Shown: piece after piece, positions 1 to 7,280 of the stretch | Layout: each line of letters begins with the position of its first letter | How positions within the stretch are numbered: position 1 is the stretch's first letter | Assembly: GCA_937890655.1 (NCBI GenBank) | Contig: CALADT010000049.1 | Coordinates: 1-9,284 of the forward strand | Length of the DNA: 9,284 nucleotides | DNA from: an uncultured Mucispirillum sp. | GTDB lineage: Bacteria; Chrysiogenota; Deferribacteres; Deferribacterales; Mucispirillaceae | Direction: 5' to 3' | The notes under the pieces: model-generated | Database searches by the model: none | What the model was told of the DNA's origin: nothing | What the model saw: only the letters and a program-made list of their open reading frames with translations | Position numbers and translations under genes: made by a program

Positions 1-18
1 ATTTGTTGCTGATAAATA

Positions 19-50
19 ACCTTATATTAATAGTAACCTATTAATAAGGT
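19..50 (-). terminator. Hairpin just downstream of tRNA-Arg, possible terminator
   Basis: Positions 19-33 and 38-50 form an inverted repeat of 13 pairs around a 4-nt loop, with one 2-nt bulge. It begins about 8 nt past the tRNA 3' end on the minus strand. A good T-tract does not follow: the minus-strand sequence after the stem is TATTTATC. It may therefore be a weak terminator or a 3' processing stem. The location is the main argument, because AT-rich stems are common by chance in this DNA. Confidence 0.35.
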
Positions 51-58
51 ATAAAGAG

Positions 59-132
<74 letters not shown>

Positions 133-145
133 ACGTTAGAATATA

Positions 146-175
146 CTTTTAACCAAAAAATAAGTGTTTTGTCAA
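146..175 (-). promoter_or_regulatory. Promoter of tRNA-Arg
   Basis: On the minus strand a perfect -35 hexamer TTGACA lies at 170-175. It is followed after 18 nt by TAAAAG (146-151), a 4/6 match to the -10 consensus. Initiation about 7 nt further would give a very short leader ahead of the tRNA at 132. A better -10 match, TATATT at 140-145, is 24 nt from the -35 and too far. The -35 is convincing; the exact -10 is less so. Confidence 0.55.
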
Positions 176-302
176 GTAAATATTTTAAAAAAATTGAAGA
201 AATATTTATTTTAAGCAAAAATAGTAAAATTTTCCTTGCTAAAAGATATGCCACTGTGGTAAAACTATACCCTAAAATAATATAAATATAATGAGAGGGA
301 CA

Positions 303-1088
303 ATGGAACTAAACAGCACGCCTTTATATATAGGGACAAGTGGATATAACTATGAGGATTGGAAAGGCACATTTGCACCAGCAGAAACAGATAACTATGA
401 CCTGCTAACTCATTATAAAGCATCAAAACTTAATTTTTTAGAATTAACATATACTTTTTACCGTATGCCTATTGCTGAAAAAATTGACGGAATTATGGAT
501 AGGTTAGGGGACGATTTAAAAGTATCCATTAGGCTTAATAAGTCATTAATGCGTAAAAAACCAAGTAATTTAGAAATAGAATCCTTTAAAGAGGGTATAG
601 CCCCTGCCATAGAACGTGGAAAAGCAGTAGCTTTATTTGCTGATTTTCATCATTTATTTTCGGCAAGTAGAGAAAATTTTGATATACTTATTGAGTTAAA
701 AGAAAACTTTAAAGATATACCATTATTTATGGAGCTTACTAACTCCACATGGCATAAAGAACGTTTTTATGAAGAATTTAAACAAAATGAAATAGGCTTG
801 TGTATTGTAGATGGCCCAAAATTTAGAGGGTTTGCCCCTTATAAGCCAATATGTTCTAATGGTGGTGTATATTTTAGGCTTTACGGTAAAGACCCACTTT
901 GGCTTAGTGGTGCTGAAAAGTTTTTAAACTATGATTACAGCCAAAAAGAACTAAAAAGGTTTTTAGATGATGCTAGAGATGTTTCTGTTATGGCAAAAAA
1001 TATTTTCTTTTCTTTTTGTAACGTGGAAAAAGGCAACGCACCTAAAAACGCTTTATCATTAAAAGCTATGGCAGAAGATTATAAATGA
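303..1088 (+). CDS. DUF72 (YecE-like) family protein
   Basis: This is a 261-residue member of the DUF72/YecE family, predicted TIM-barrel proteins of unknown biochemical function, and probably cytoplasmic (no signal peptide or membrane helix). Family landmarks are visible: IGTSGYNYEDWKG at residues 10-22, LELTYTFYRMP at 46-56, ELTNSTW at 144-150 (usually an E-x-R-x-x-S-W type motif), RLYG at 192-195 (usually RLHG) and NAPKNA at 245-250. The usual FNN strand near the C-terminus is FFSFCN here, so this is a divergent member. I chose the ATG at 303 over the in-frame ATG at 291 because GAGAGGG (293-299) is a well-placed ribosome site for 303, while 291 has none. It is the first gene of a four-gene operon and overlaps the next gene by 4 nt (ATGA). 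No confident promoter was found in 133-302. Confidence 0.88.
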   Translation: MELNSTPLYIGTSGYNYEDWKGTFAPAETDNYDLLTHYKASKLNFLELTYTFYRMPIAEKIDGIMDRLGDDLKVSIRLNKSLMRKKPSNLEIESFKEGIAPAIERGKAVALFADFHHLFSASRENFDILIELKENFKDIPLFMELTNSTWHKERFYEEFKQNEIGLCIVDGPKFRGFAPYKPICSNGGVYFRLYGKDPLWLSGAEKFLNYDYSQKELKRFLDDARDVSVMAKNIFFSFCNVEKGNAPKNALSLKAMAEDYK

Positions 1089-1342
1089 TAAAAAAAGCTG
1101 CTGCCATAAAAGGTGATTTGGGAAATAATAATGCAATAGTTACAGCAAGTGGCAAAGGGACTTTAGCAGAAGAAATAATTATGGCAGCCAAAGAACATAA
1201 TATAACAATTAAACAAGATGAAAATCTTGCAGAAGTGCTTTCCACGCTTGAAGTGTATGAAAATATACCAGATGATATGTATGAAGCAGTATCTGAGATT
1301 TTGCAGGAATTATATTTTATAAATAAACGATTACCTAAATAA
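1085..1342 (+). CDS. Standalone FlhB C-terminal-domain-like protein
   Basis: This 85-residue protein resembles the cytoplasmic C-terminal half of FlhB/YscU, the substrate-switch component of flagellar and type III export, after its autocleavage site. Recognisable parts are KKAAAIKGD at residues 3-11, the GKG motif at 23-25 followed by an AEEIIMAAKEHNI helix, the acidic linker DENLAEVL, and IPDDMYEAVSEIL at 61-73. There is no membrane domain and no NPTH cleavage motif. Such small proteins (called FlhX or YlqH in other bacteria) occur alongside full-length FlhB. A role in flagellar secretion is inferred, not shown. The start ATG overlaps the DUF72 stop as ATGA, with no strong ribosome site of its own, which suggests translational coupling. 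SppA begins 32 nt downstream. Confidence 0.85.
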   Translation: MIKKAAAIKGDLGNNNAIVTASGKGTLAEEIIMAAKEHNITIKQDENLAEVLSTLEVYENIPDDMYEAVSEILQELYFINKRLPK

Positions 1343-1374
1343 CAAGACTATCTACACAAGTTAAAGGAGCAGTT

Positions 1375-2235
1375 ATGAAAAAATGGATTAAGGTAATATT
1401 AGCAGTTTTAATAGTTGTAGTATTTTTTAGAGCAATGCTTGTTATGACAGGCTATACAGGGGAAACAACAGGTATTCAAGCACCCTCTATTGCTGTTATG
1501 GAAATAAATGGGCAGATATTTGATAGTAAACAGGCTATTGATACATTAAAAAAGTATAAAGAAAACCCACTTGTAGAGGGTGTTGTTATAAAAGTGGACT
1601 CCCCTGGTGGAGCTGTTACCCCTAGTATGGAAATATATGATTATATATTAACATTAGGCAAGCCGGTTTATGCTGCTATGGGTTCAGTTGCTGCTTCTGG
1701 TGGTTACTTAATTAGTCTTGGGGCAGATAGTATTTATGCAGAACCTTCTACTATAACAGGTAGTATAGGGGTTATAATGAACCTTGTAAATACACAAGAG
1801 CTTATGGATAAAATAGGCATTAAAAGTGTAGTATTAAAAAGTGGTGAATTTAAAGATTCTGGTAGCCCTGCAAGGCAGATGACAGAAAAAGATAAAGAAG
1901 TATTGAATCAGGTATTAATGGATATGTATTATCAGTTTACTGATATAGTTATTCAACGCCGTGGGCTTTCTAAAGAAAAAGTTATGGCTTTAGCAGACGG
2001 AAGAATATATACAGGTAAAATGGCACAAAGTAATGGGCTTGTAAATAATCTTGGTTCTTGGGAAAAAGCAGTAAAAGATATGAAAGCAAAACTTAATAAA
2101 GAAGACCTTGAAACATATATTGAGCCAAAAGAAAAAACTATATTAGAAAAACTAACTGAGGCAACATCTAATACAGAATTAAATAAAATGATTACAACCA
2201 AAACAGGCTTTTTCTATTTAGCGGAAATATATTAA
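1375..2235 (+). CDS. sppA: Signal peptide peptidase SppA, short form
   Basis: SppA is a membrane-anchored serine protease that degrades signal peptides left in the membrane after secretion. At 286 residues this is the short single-domain form, not the 618-residue E. coli type. An N-terminal helix (about residues 5-24, after MKKWIK) anchors it, with the catalytic part outside the cytoplasm. Family motifs are KVDSPGGAVTPS (73-84), GSVAASGGYLIS (103-114, nucleophile Ser108), TGSIGVIMN (128-136) and KSGEFKDSGSP (155-165). The general-base lysine is most likely Lys160, 52 residues after the serine, as I recall for the Bacillus enzyme. AGGAG at 1365-1369 lies 5 nt before the ATG. The stop codon overlaps the comM start by 1 nt (TAATG), so the two are probably coupled. 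Confidence 0.95.
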   Translation: MKKWIKVILAVLIVVVFFRAMLVMTGYTGETTGIQAPSIAVMEINGQIFDSKQAIDTLKKYKENPLVEGVVIKVDSPGGAVTPSMEIYDYILTLGKPVYAAMGSVAASGGYLISLGADSIYAEPSTITGSIGVIMNLVNTQELMDKIGIKSVVLKSGEFKDSGSPARQMTEKDKEVLNQVLMDMYYQFTDIVIQRRGLSKEKVMALADGRIYTGKMAQSNGLVNNLGSWEKAVKDMKAKLNKEDLETYIEPKEKTILEKLTEATSNTELNKMITTKTGFFYLAEIY

Positions 2236-3761
2236 TGTTTGCAAAAGTAAATTCATCTTATCTACATGGTATTAAAGGAATAAGGGTAGATGTGGAGTGC
2301 GACTCTGCTTCCTACGGTTTACCCTCTTTTTCTATTGTAGGTTTAGGCGATAACGCCATAAAAGAAAGTAAAGATAGAGTAAAAGCAGCATTAAAAAACT
2401 TAGATTATCATTTTTTTAATCATCCATTAACCATAAACCTTGCCCCTGCTGATATGAAAAAAGAGGGCAGTCATTTTGATTTGCCAATTTCTTTAGCTAT
2501 CCTTTTAGCAGCAGGCGTGATAGAAAAAAATTTAGATGACTACCTGTTTTTAGGGGAGCTTTCTTTAGACGGCAGGTTAAGAAGTGTTACAGGTGTTTTA
2601 TCTATGGTGGAATATTCTGTAAAAGCAGGTATAAAAAAGATTATACTTCCTTATGATAATGTATGTGAAGCATCACTTATTCCAGAAGCAGAAGTTTATG
2701 GGTTTAATGAGCTTTCAGAAGTTATAGCTTTTTTACGTGGAGATAAAGAATATAAGTCTTATGAAAATAAACTTGAACTATTTAATGAAAGTTATATAGA
2801 ATATGATGCTGATTTTAAAGATGTTCGTGGCCAATTCCAAGCAAGGCGGGCAGCTGAAATTTCTGCCAGTGGTATGCATAATTTTATAATGATAGGTAGC
2901 CCAGGAAGTGGTAAAACTATGATTGCAAAACGTATGCCTTCCATACTTGCACCAATGACTTTACAAGAAGCACTAGAAACTACAAAAATCCATTCAGTAG
3001 CAGGGTTAATAAAAGACGGTGGAACACTTATTAATAAACGCCCCTTTGTTAGCCCACATCATACATCAAGTAATATTGCCATAATAGGTGGTGGCACAAA
3101 AGCACTACCAGGAAACGTTAGTATAGCAAGTGGTGGTATATTATTTCTTGATGAAATGCTTGAGTTTTCAAGAAGTGTTTTAGAAGTATTAAGACAGCCT
3201 ATGGAAGATAGAACAGTTACCATAGCACGAGCAGGTAGAACAATAACATACCCTGCAAAATTTATGCTTGTAGGTGCCATGAACCCATGCCCTTGTGGTT
3301 ATTTGGGAGATAGCCGTAAGGATTGCACATGCACACCGAATATGATAGATAGATACAGGGTAAAACTTTCAGGGCCAATGCTTGATAGAATAGATTTAAT
3401 AGCACGAGTAGAAGCAGTAGATTATAAAGACTTAATGGACTATAAAGAGGGTGAATCTTCAAAAGATATTAGAGAACGTGTTATAAATACCCATAAAATA
3501 CAGGCAGAACGGTTTAAAGACGAAAATATATTATATAATTCTGAAATGACAGAAAGCCTTATAAGAAAATATTGTATATTAGACCAAGATGCAAAAAGAA
3601 CTCTTGAAAACATTATGAGTAAATATAATATATCTGCACGTTCTTATTCTAAAATTTTAAAAACATCAAGAACTATTGCAGATATGTCAGAAAGCGAAAA
3701 TATAACAAAAAGCCATATATTAGAAGCCTTTCAAATGAAATTGCCAGATAACGAAATATAG
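2235..3761 (+). CDS. comM: ComM/YifB family Mg-chelatase-like AAA+ ATPase
   Basis: This 508-residue protein is full length for the YifB/ComM family. In naturally competent bacteria ComM is a hexameric helicase that promotes branch migration during integration of transforming DNA; in other bacteria its role is less clear. The N-terminal ChlI/Lon-like domain spans about residues 1-170 and opens with the typical MFAKVNSSYLHGI. The AAA+ part has Walker A GSPGSGKT (221-228), HHTSSN (275-280), the IIGGG segment (283-287), and Walker B ILFLDEM (302-308). Four cysteines in PCPCG and DCTC (352, 354, 364, 366) are the usual cysteine cluster. The C-terminal lid (about 440-505) carries ARSYSKILKTSRTIADM. 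The gene is last in the operon and shares 1 nt with sppA. No competence genes are visible here, so DNA uptake is not proven. Confidence 0.95.
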   Translation: MFAKVNSSYLHGIKGIRVDVECDSASYGLPSFSIVGLGDNAIKESKDRVKAALKNLDYHFFNHPLTINLAPADMKKEGSHFDLPISLAILLAAGVIEKNLDDYLFLGELSLDGRLRSVTGVLSMVEYSVKAGIKKIILPYDNVCEASLIPEAEVYGFNELSEVIAFLRGDKEYKSYENKLELFNESYIEYDADFKDVRGQFQARRAAEISASGMHNFIMIGSPGSGKTMIAKRMPSILAPMTLQEALETTKIHSVAGLIKDGGTLINKRPFVSPHHTSSNIAIIGGGTKALPGNVSIASGGILFLDEMLEFSRSVLEVLRQPMEDRTVTIARAGRTITYPAKFMLVGAMNPCPCGYLGDSRKDCTCTPNMIDRYRVKLSGPMLDRIDLIARVEAVDYKDLMDYKEGESSKDIRERVINTHKIQAERFKDENILYNSEMTESLIRKYCILDQDAKRTLENIMSKYNISARSYSKILKTSRTIADMSESENITKSHILEAFQMKLPDNEI

Positions 3762-3926
3762 CCTTTATTTATAATAAAGAATATGGAATGTTTAGTAAGA
3801 AGTGTTAAAACTAATACTAAAACCCATAATATAATATGTAAATATATTTTTTATTTCTAGTTTTATATAGTTATTTATAAGTTTTCTTGATTTTTTAAAA
3901 AATTATCTAAAATAAATTAGTAAGGG

Positions 3927-3949
3927 AAAATATAGAAAAGCTATATTTT
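3927..3949. terminator. AT-rich hairpin between convergent genes
   Basis: AAAATATAG (3927-3935) and CTATATTTT (3941-3949) are perfect 9-bp arms around a 5-nt loop. The structure sits between the convergent comM and cbiB genes. Its right arm ends in TTTT, so it could serve as a weak terminator for the plus-strand operon. A second hairpin, AAATAT-AGCC-ATATTT (3978-3993), lies directly behind the cbiB stop and could do the same for the minus strand. Neither has a GC-rich stem. Confidence 0.35.
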
Positions 3950-3994
3950 ATAATATGTTAAATAAAGTTGTATAATAAAATATAGCCATATTTA

Positions 3995-4972
3995 TTATAT
4001 ATTTATAATAAAAAGTATTGAAAATTTAGCAAGTAGAATAAATACTAAAGCTAAAACCGATACAATAGTCATAAGCATACATGATTTTGGTATATCTTCC
4101 ATATCTGGTTCTTTAATATCATCGCCTATTGGTTTTCTATTTGTAAAAGTTTCCCCAAAATATGTAACATCATTTCCACCAATTTGGATACCTAATGCAC
4201 CTGCAAGAGCTGATTCTGGATAACCGCTATTAGGGCTTTCATGGGCCCACCTATCTCTAATTAATATTTTATAGGCAGATTTATAATCAAACCCAGAAAG
4301 CAGTGCAGCAGCAACATATAAAAACCCTGTGATTCTTGCAGGGATAATATTCATTATATCATCTAGTTTTGCAGGAAAAAGCCCAAAGTTAATATATTTG
4401 CTTGTTTTATAGCCAACTTTTGCATCTAATACATTTATTGCTTTATATAAAAGCCCTAAACTTGCACCACCTATAATAATATAGAATAACGGTGCCACTA
4501 CTTTATCATTTGTGTTTTTAGCAATAGACTCAATAGTTGTAGTAACAACTTGATTTTCATCTAAATTATTTGTCTGCCTTGTGGTAATATTAGAAAGAGA
4601 TTTTTGTGCTCCGTCTAAATTTTCCATATAAAGTTCGTTATAGACTTTCATAGCTTTTTCTTTTAATGAACCTAACCCTAAAATTTGGAAACATAAAAAT
4701 ATTTCAAAAACAACACCTAAAACAGTGTTTATATGATAAAGCAGGCTTAATATTATAAATGGTATTAAAAAAGCTGTTACAAAAACAATAAATGTTAGTA
4801 ACGCGCCTGCTACATTTTCTGCTTTTTTGCCTTTTCTAAAAACTCTACGAATAGAGATTTCTAAATATTTAATATAGTTACTTAAAACTGTTTTTAAGCT
4901 GGGAATAGCTTTTATTTCTTTAAATATGAACTCTAATATAAAAGCTACTATGCTAATTAATGCTATTGTCAT
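3995..4972 (-). CDS. cbiB: CbiB/CobD-like adenosylcobinamide-phosphate synthase, divergent
   Basis: CbiB is the integral membrane enzyme that attaches aminopropanol (or its phosphate) to adenosylcobyric acid in cobalamin synthesis. The 325-residue protein matches the family best in its middle: IESIAKNTNDKVVAPLFY (147-164), LYKAINVLDAKVGYKTSKY (175-193), FGLFPAKLDDIMNIIPARITG (196-216) and ESPNSGYPESALAGALG (245-261). Hydrophobic segments lie near residues 2-17, 54-100, 159-180, 208-226 and 298-323. Several usual signatures are altered: the N-terminal GDP...HPV element is not recognisable, RDT is RQT (132-134), AEN is AKN (151-153) and NTLD is NVLD (180-183). AAAAAGG lies 6 nt before the ATG, 11 nt after the upstream gene's stop, so it forms one unit with the cobC-like gene. 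Membership is secure; full activity is less so. Confidence 0.87.
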   Translation of the reverse strand: MTIALISIVAFILEFIFKEIKAIPSLKTVLSNYIKYLEISIRRVFRKGKKAENVAGALLTFIVFVTAFLIPFIILSLLYHINTVLGVVFEIFLCFQILGLGSLKEKAMKVYNELYMENLDGAQKSLSNITTRQTNNLDENQVVTTTIESIAKNTNDKVVAPLFYIIIGGASLGLLYKAINVLDAKVGYKTSKYINFGLFPAKLDDIMNIIPARITGFLYVAAALLSGFDYKSAYKILIRDRWAHESPNSGYPESALAGALGIQIGGNDVTYFGETFTNRKPIGDDIKEPDMEDIPKSCMLMTIVSVLALVFILLAKFSILFIINI

Positions 4973-4983
4973 ACTTTACCTTT

Positions 4984-5574
4984 TTATAATTTTTCTATAA
5001 TAATTAATTCTCTATTATTTTCATCATAATTTGTTTTATAACCACCGCCATTATCTATATGATAATGTAATATGTCATTACTTTCTTTACACATAATAGA
5101 AAATAGTGCCATTATTACACCACCGTGGCATACAAGTGCTGAGTTATTAACATTTTCTTTATCCATTATTTTAATCATTTCAAAAAAAGCCTTTAATACA
5201 CGTCTGCTAAATTCAAGACCACTTTCCCCATCAGGTATTTTGTGTAAAGCGTTAGTTTTTATAAATTCATTATAGTCTTTATTATGTGCTAGTTCATTAG
5301 GAGTTTTACCTTCAAATAAACCGAAATTCATTTCACGCATATTAGTTAATACAATAAAACTATCTTCTGGAAATATAATATTTGCAGTTTCTACACACCT
5401 ATTCATAGGGCTTGTAAAAAGCATATCTTTTACTATATTATGCCTTTTGTTTTCCCATGATTCACTAATAAGGTTTTTGCCGTTATCAGTAAGATGTAAA
5501 TCTGTTGAGCCAACAAACCTACCTTCTTCGTTGTATTTTGTTTTTCCGTGTCTAATAAAATAAATTGTTTTCAA
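4984..5574 (-). CDS. cobC: Histidine phosphatase, probable alpha-ribazole phosphatase (CobC-like)
   Basis: This 196-residue branch-1 histidine phosphatase carries the full catalytic set: RHG at 8-10 (His9 is the phosphate acceptor), Arg59 in SPMNRCVETA, Glu81 in REMNFGLFEG, and His150 in CHGG. IPDGES (113-118) is also typical. The fold is shared with phosphoglycerate mutase and other phosphatases. The specific role, removing the 5'-phosphate of alpha-ribazole phosphate or cobalamin phosphate in the lower-loop pathway, is inferred from cbiB lying 11 nt downstream. The start is a TTG, because RHG must lie close to the N-terminus and no ATG or GTG is available before an upstream in-frame TAG. 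GGAG at 5586-5589 is 11 nt before it, rather long spacing. Confidence 0.83.
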   Translation of the reverse strand: MKTIYFIRHGKTKYNEEGRFVGSTDLHLTDNGKNLISESWENKRHNIVKDMLFTSPMNRCVETANIIFPEDSFIVLTNMREMNFGLFEGKTPNELAHNKDYNEFIKTNALHKIPDGESGLEFSRRVLKAFFEMIKIMDKENVNNSALVCHGGVIMALFSIMCKESNDILHYHIDNGGGYKTNYDENNRELIIIEKL

Positions 5575-5611
5575 GAGAATAAAAACTCCAAAATATAATA
5601 AAAACTAAGTT

Positions 5612-5640
5612 ATTATAATAGATATTAATAATAAAATCAA
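5612..5640 (-). promoter_or_regulatory. Promoter of the cobC-cbiB unit
   Basis: On the minus strand TTGATT (5635-5640, 4/6 match) is followed after exactly 17 nt by a perfect TATAAT (5612-5617). Initiation near 5605 would give a leader of about 30 nt to the TTG start at 5574. That is too short for a cobalamin riboswitch. AT-rich context raises the chance of false matches. Confidence 0.55.
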
Positions 5641-5697
5641 TAATATGATTACAAAAACAAAATAAAATAATAATATATGTAAATCAATAAATATTAA

Positions 5698-5726
5698 TTG
5701 ACTAAACTACTTTTTTTTGATAAAAT
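5698..5726 (+). promoter_or_regulatory. Promoter of the PHP-domain gene
   Basis: TTGACT (5698-5703, 5/6 match) and TAAAAT (5721-5726, 5/6 match) are separated by exactly 17 nt. Initiation near 5733 gives a leader of about 19 nt containing the ribosome site GAGG (5743-5746), 5 nt before the ATG. It faces away from the cobC promoter, about 60 nt off, so the two genes are divergently transcribed. Confidence 0.65.
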
Positions 5727-5751
5727 TTTTCATTAAAAATTTGAGGTTATT

Positions 5752-6951
5752 ATGGCTAAAAAAACGTTAAAAATAATTTCTTACACATTATTAGGTGTTA
5801 TTTTAGCAGCATTATTTATATGTTACGTAGTATGGGCAATTACCCCAGTTTACAATTTTCCTGAAGCAAAATTATTTAGTGGGGCTAAATTTTATAACCC
5901 ATATAAAGATTATGATAACCAACATTATTACAGAGCAAACTTTCATGGCCACTCAAGATTAACAGGTGGTGTTACAAATGGTAAAGATAACACTATGGAA
6001 GATGTGTTTAAAGCATACCGTGATTTAAAATATGGTTATGCAACAGTTTCTAACTATCACCATGTTACAGAAGAATCATTTTATGATTTCCCATACATTC
6101 CAGCACAAGAATATGGTGTTAATATATTTAAAACCCATATGCTTTTAGTGGGTTCTAAAAGGCGAGAATTTTTTGACCAACCATTATTACAAGATGCAAA
6201 CACAATACAATTTCGTATTAATATAGTAAAACCACATACAGAAGTTTTATCACTAGCACACCCTTCATTTTTAAACGGTATAGAAGTGGAACATATGAAA
6301 AAAATTACAGGCTATGATTTAATGGAAGTAATAAATACATTTGCCCATTCTGTAAAACATTGGGATACAGCATTATCAAGTGGCAGGCCTGCATTTTTAC
6401 TTGCAAGTGATGATACGCACAATGTTTTTATTAATACAGATATTGGTAGAAATATAACAATGGTGCCACTTGACCCTAAAGAAAGTGAAAAAATATATGA
6501 TGTATTAAAAAGTGGTTCAGTTTATGGTATAACAGTGCCACATACTATTGCACTTCTTGATAGAGCAGAAAAACTAAAAGTTTTAAAAACTCATCCACAA
6601 CTTTTATCGTTACAGGTTGATGATAACGGTAAAATAAGTATGGCACTTAATAGAAATGTGGATAAAATTACTTTTTCATCTAACTATGGGGAAGAAAGGG
6701 CAAGTTTTGATAATGTAAGCTCAGCATATTATCAAATGCAGGATAACGACAGCTACGCAAGAGCAACTGTTTATTTTGATAACGGTTCTATTGCATATTT
6801 TAACCCAGTAATAAGAACAGATGACGGTTTAAAACCGGTTATGCCACAAGTTACTGTTTCTTACCCACTTAGTATTATAAAATGGATTTTAACAACGTCT
6901 TTTGTGGTTGCTATTCTATATGTTATATATAGAAGACGCAGCAAAAAATAA
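5752..6951 (+). CDS. Membrane-anchored PHP-domain phosphoesterase
   Basis: This 399-residue protein contains a PHP-type metal-dependent phosphoesterase domain (about residues 60-265). Likely metal ligands are all present: HGH (His65, His67), His103/His104 in SNYHH, Glu120 in IPAQE, His129 in KTHMLLVG, His170 in LAHP, and Asp220 and His223 in SDDTH. A hydrophobic helix at about residues 7-30 follows MAKK, and a second at about 373-393 precedes RRRSKK. By the positive-inside rule both tails are cytoplasmic, so the enzyme domain should face the periplasm. Residues about 284-368 look beta-rich and may form a small extra domain. The substrate is unknown; PHP enzymes include histidinol phosphatase and nucleases, and none can be assigned. 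The gene stands alone between its promoter and a strong terminator. Confidence 0.82.
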   Translation: MAKKTLKIISYTLLGVILAALFICYVVWAITPVYNFPEAKLFSGAKFYNPYKDYDNQHYYRANFHGHSRLTGGVTNGKDNTMEDVFKAYRDLKYGYATVSNYHHVTEESFYDFPYIPAQEYGVNIFKTHMLLVGSKRREFFDQPLLQDANTIQFRINIVKPHTEVLSLAHPSFLNGIEVEHMKKITGYDLMEVINTFAHSVKHWDTALSSGRPAFLLASDDTHNVFINTDIGRNITMVPLDPKESEKIYDVLKSGSVYGITVPHTIALLDRAEKLKVLKTHPQLLSLQVDDNGKISMALNRNVDKITFSSNYGEERASFDNVSSAYYQMQDNDSYARATVYFDNGSIAYFNPVIRTDDGLKPVMPQVTVSYPLSIIKWILTTSFVVAILYVIYRRRSKK

Positions 6952-6957
6952 CTCCAA

Positions 6958-6998
6958 TAAAAAGTGCTTTGGTCTATTTCATCAAAGCATTTTTTTTA
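6958..6998 (+). terminator. Intrinsic terminator after the PHP-domain gene
   Basis: TGCTTTG (6965-6971) and CAAAGCA (6983-6989) form a perfect 7-bp stem, extended by a G-T pair and an A-tract/T-tract. Eight T residues (6990-6997) follow. This is the clearest intrinsic terminator in the window, and the stem with flanking A and T runs could act in both directions. Confidence 0.9.
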
Positions 6999-7182
6999 TT
7001 TATAATTCTAATGTTTTAAAATCATTAATTATATAAATAATTATAATAATGTAATGATAAGTATAAAATAAGTAATAAATATGCCTAAATAAAAACATAA
7101 AATTTTTATTACTAGTTTAAAATTATAAAATTATTTTGCAGATTACATTTCACTTTTATATTAAATTATAACAACAAACTAT

Positions 7183-7280
7183 ACTCTTTTTAAATTATGT
7201 TTAGCTTGCATAATTTTAAAAATATTACCTATATAAAGCATATTTGTTTTATGTGTAGTAATAGGTAATATTTAAAGAGT
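7183..7280 (+). ncRNA. Candidate structured RNA with a three-way junction
   Basis: Three perfectly paired stems nest neatly. P1 is ACTCTTT (7183-7189) with AAAGAGT (7274-7280). P2 is AAATTATG (7192-7199) with CATAATTT (7209-7216). P3 is AAATATTACCTAT (7220-7232) with ATAGGTAATATTT (7261-7273). Only 2, 3 and 0 nt separate them at the junction, and the P3 loop can pair further (CATA with TATG). A T-rich stretch with an A5-GG-T5 symmetry follows at 7301-7321 and might end a transcript. A TATAAC at 7167-7172 could be a -10 box. It might be a small RNA, part of the glpT leader, or a chance fold. I recognise no known RNA family. Confidence 0.3.

Noticed and set aside
250..256. GCCACTG, identical to part of the cobalamin riboswitch core (B12 box region)
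   Set aside because: The conserved flanking helices and the other riboswitch boxes are missing, and the gene downstream (DUF72) is not a cobalamin gene.
287..292. Perfect TATAAT just before the DUF72 gene
   Set aside because: Transcription would begin at about the start codon, leaving no leader for the clear GAGAGGG ribosome site, and no -35 box is spaced correctly.
291..302. Upstream ATG at 291 as the DUF72 start
   Set aside because: The ribosome site GAGAGGG lies after it and fits the ATG at 303; the family's conserved block begins soon after 303.
1953..2201. Antisense open frame of 82 codons inside sppA
   Set aside because: It lies wholly within a well-conserved gene, has no recognisable family similarity and is explained by the codon pattern of sppA.
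3059..3462. Two overlapping antisense open frames inside comM
   Set aside because: Both are shadows of the conserved AAA+ coding sequence and show no domain.
5072..5275. Plus-strand open frame of 67 codons inside the cobC-like gene
   Set aside because: The opposite strand encodes a phosphatase with a complete catalytic set; this frame resembles nothing.
7026..7110. Several perfect AT-only hairpins (7026-7043, 7088-7110)
   Set aside because: They contain no G or C pairs and are expected by chance in DNA of this composition.
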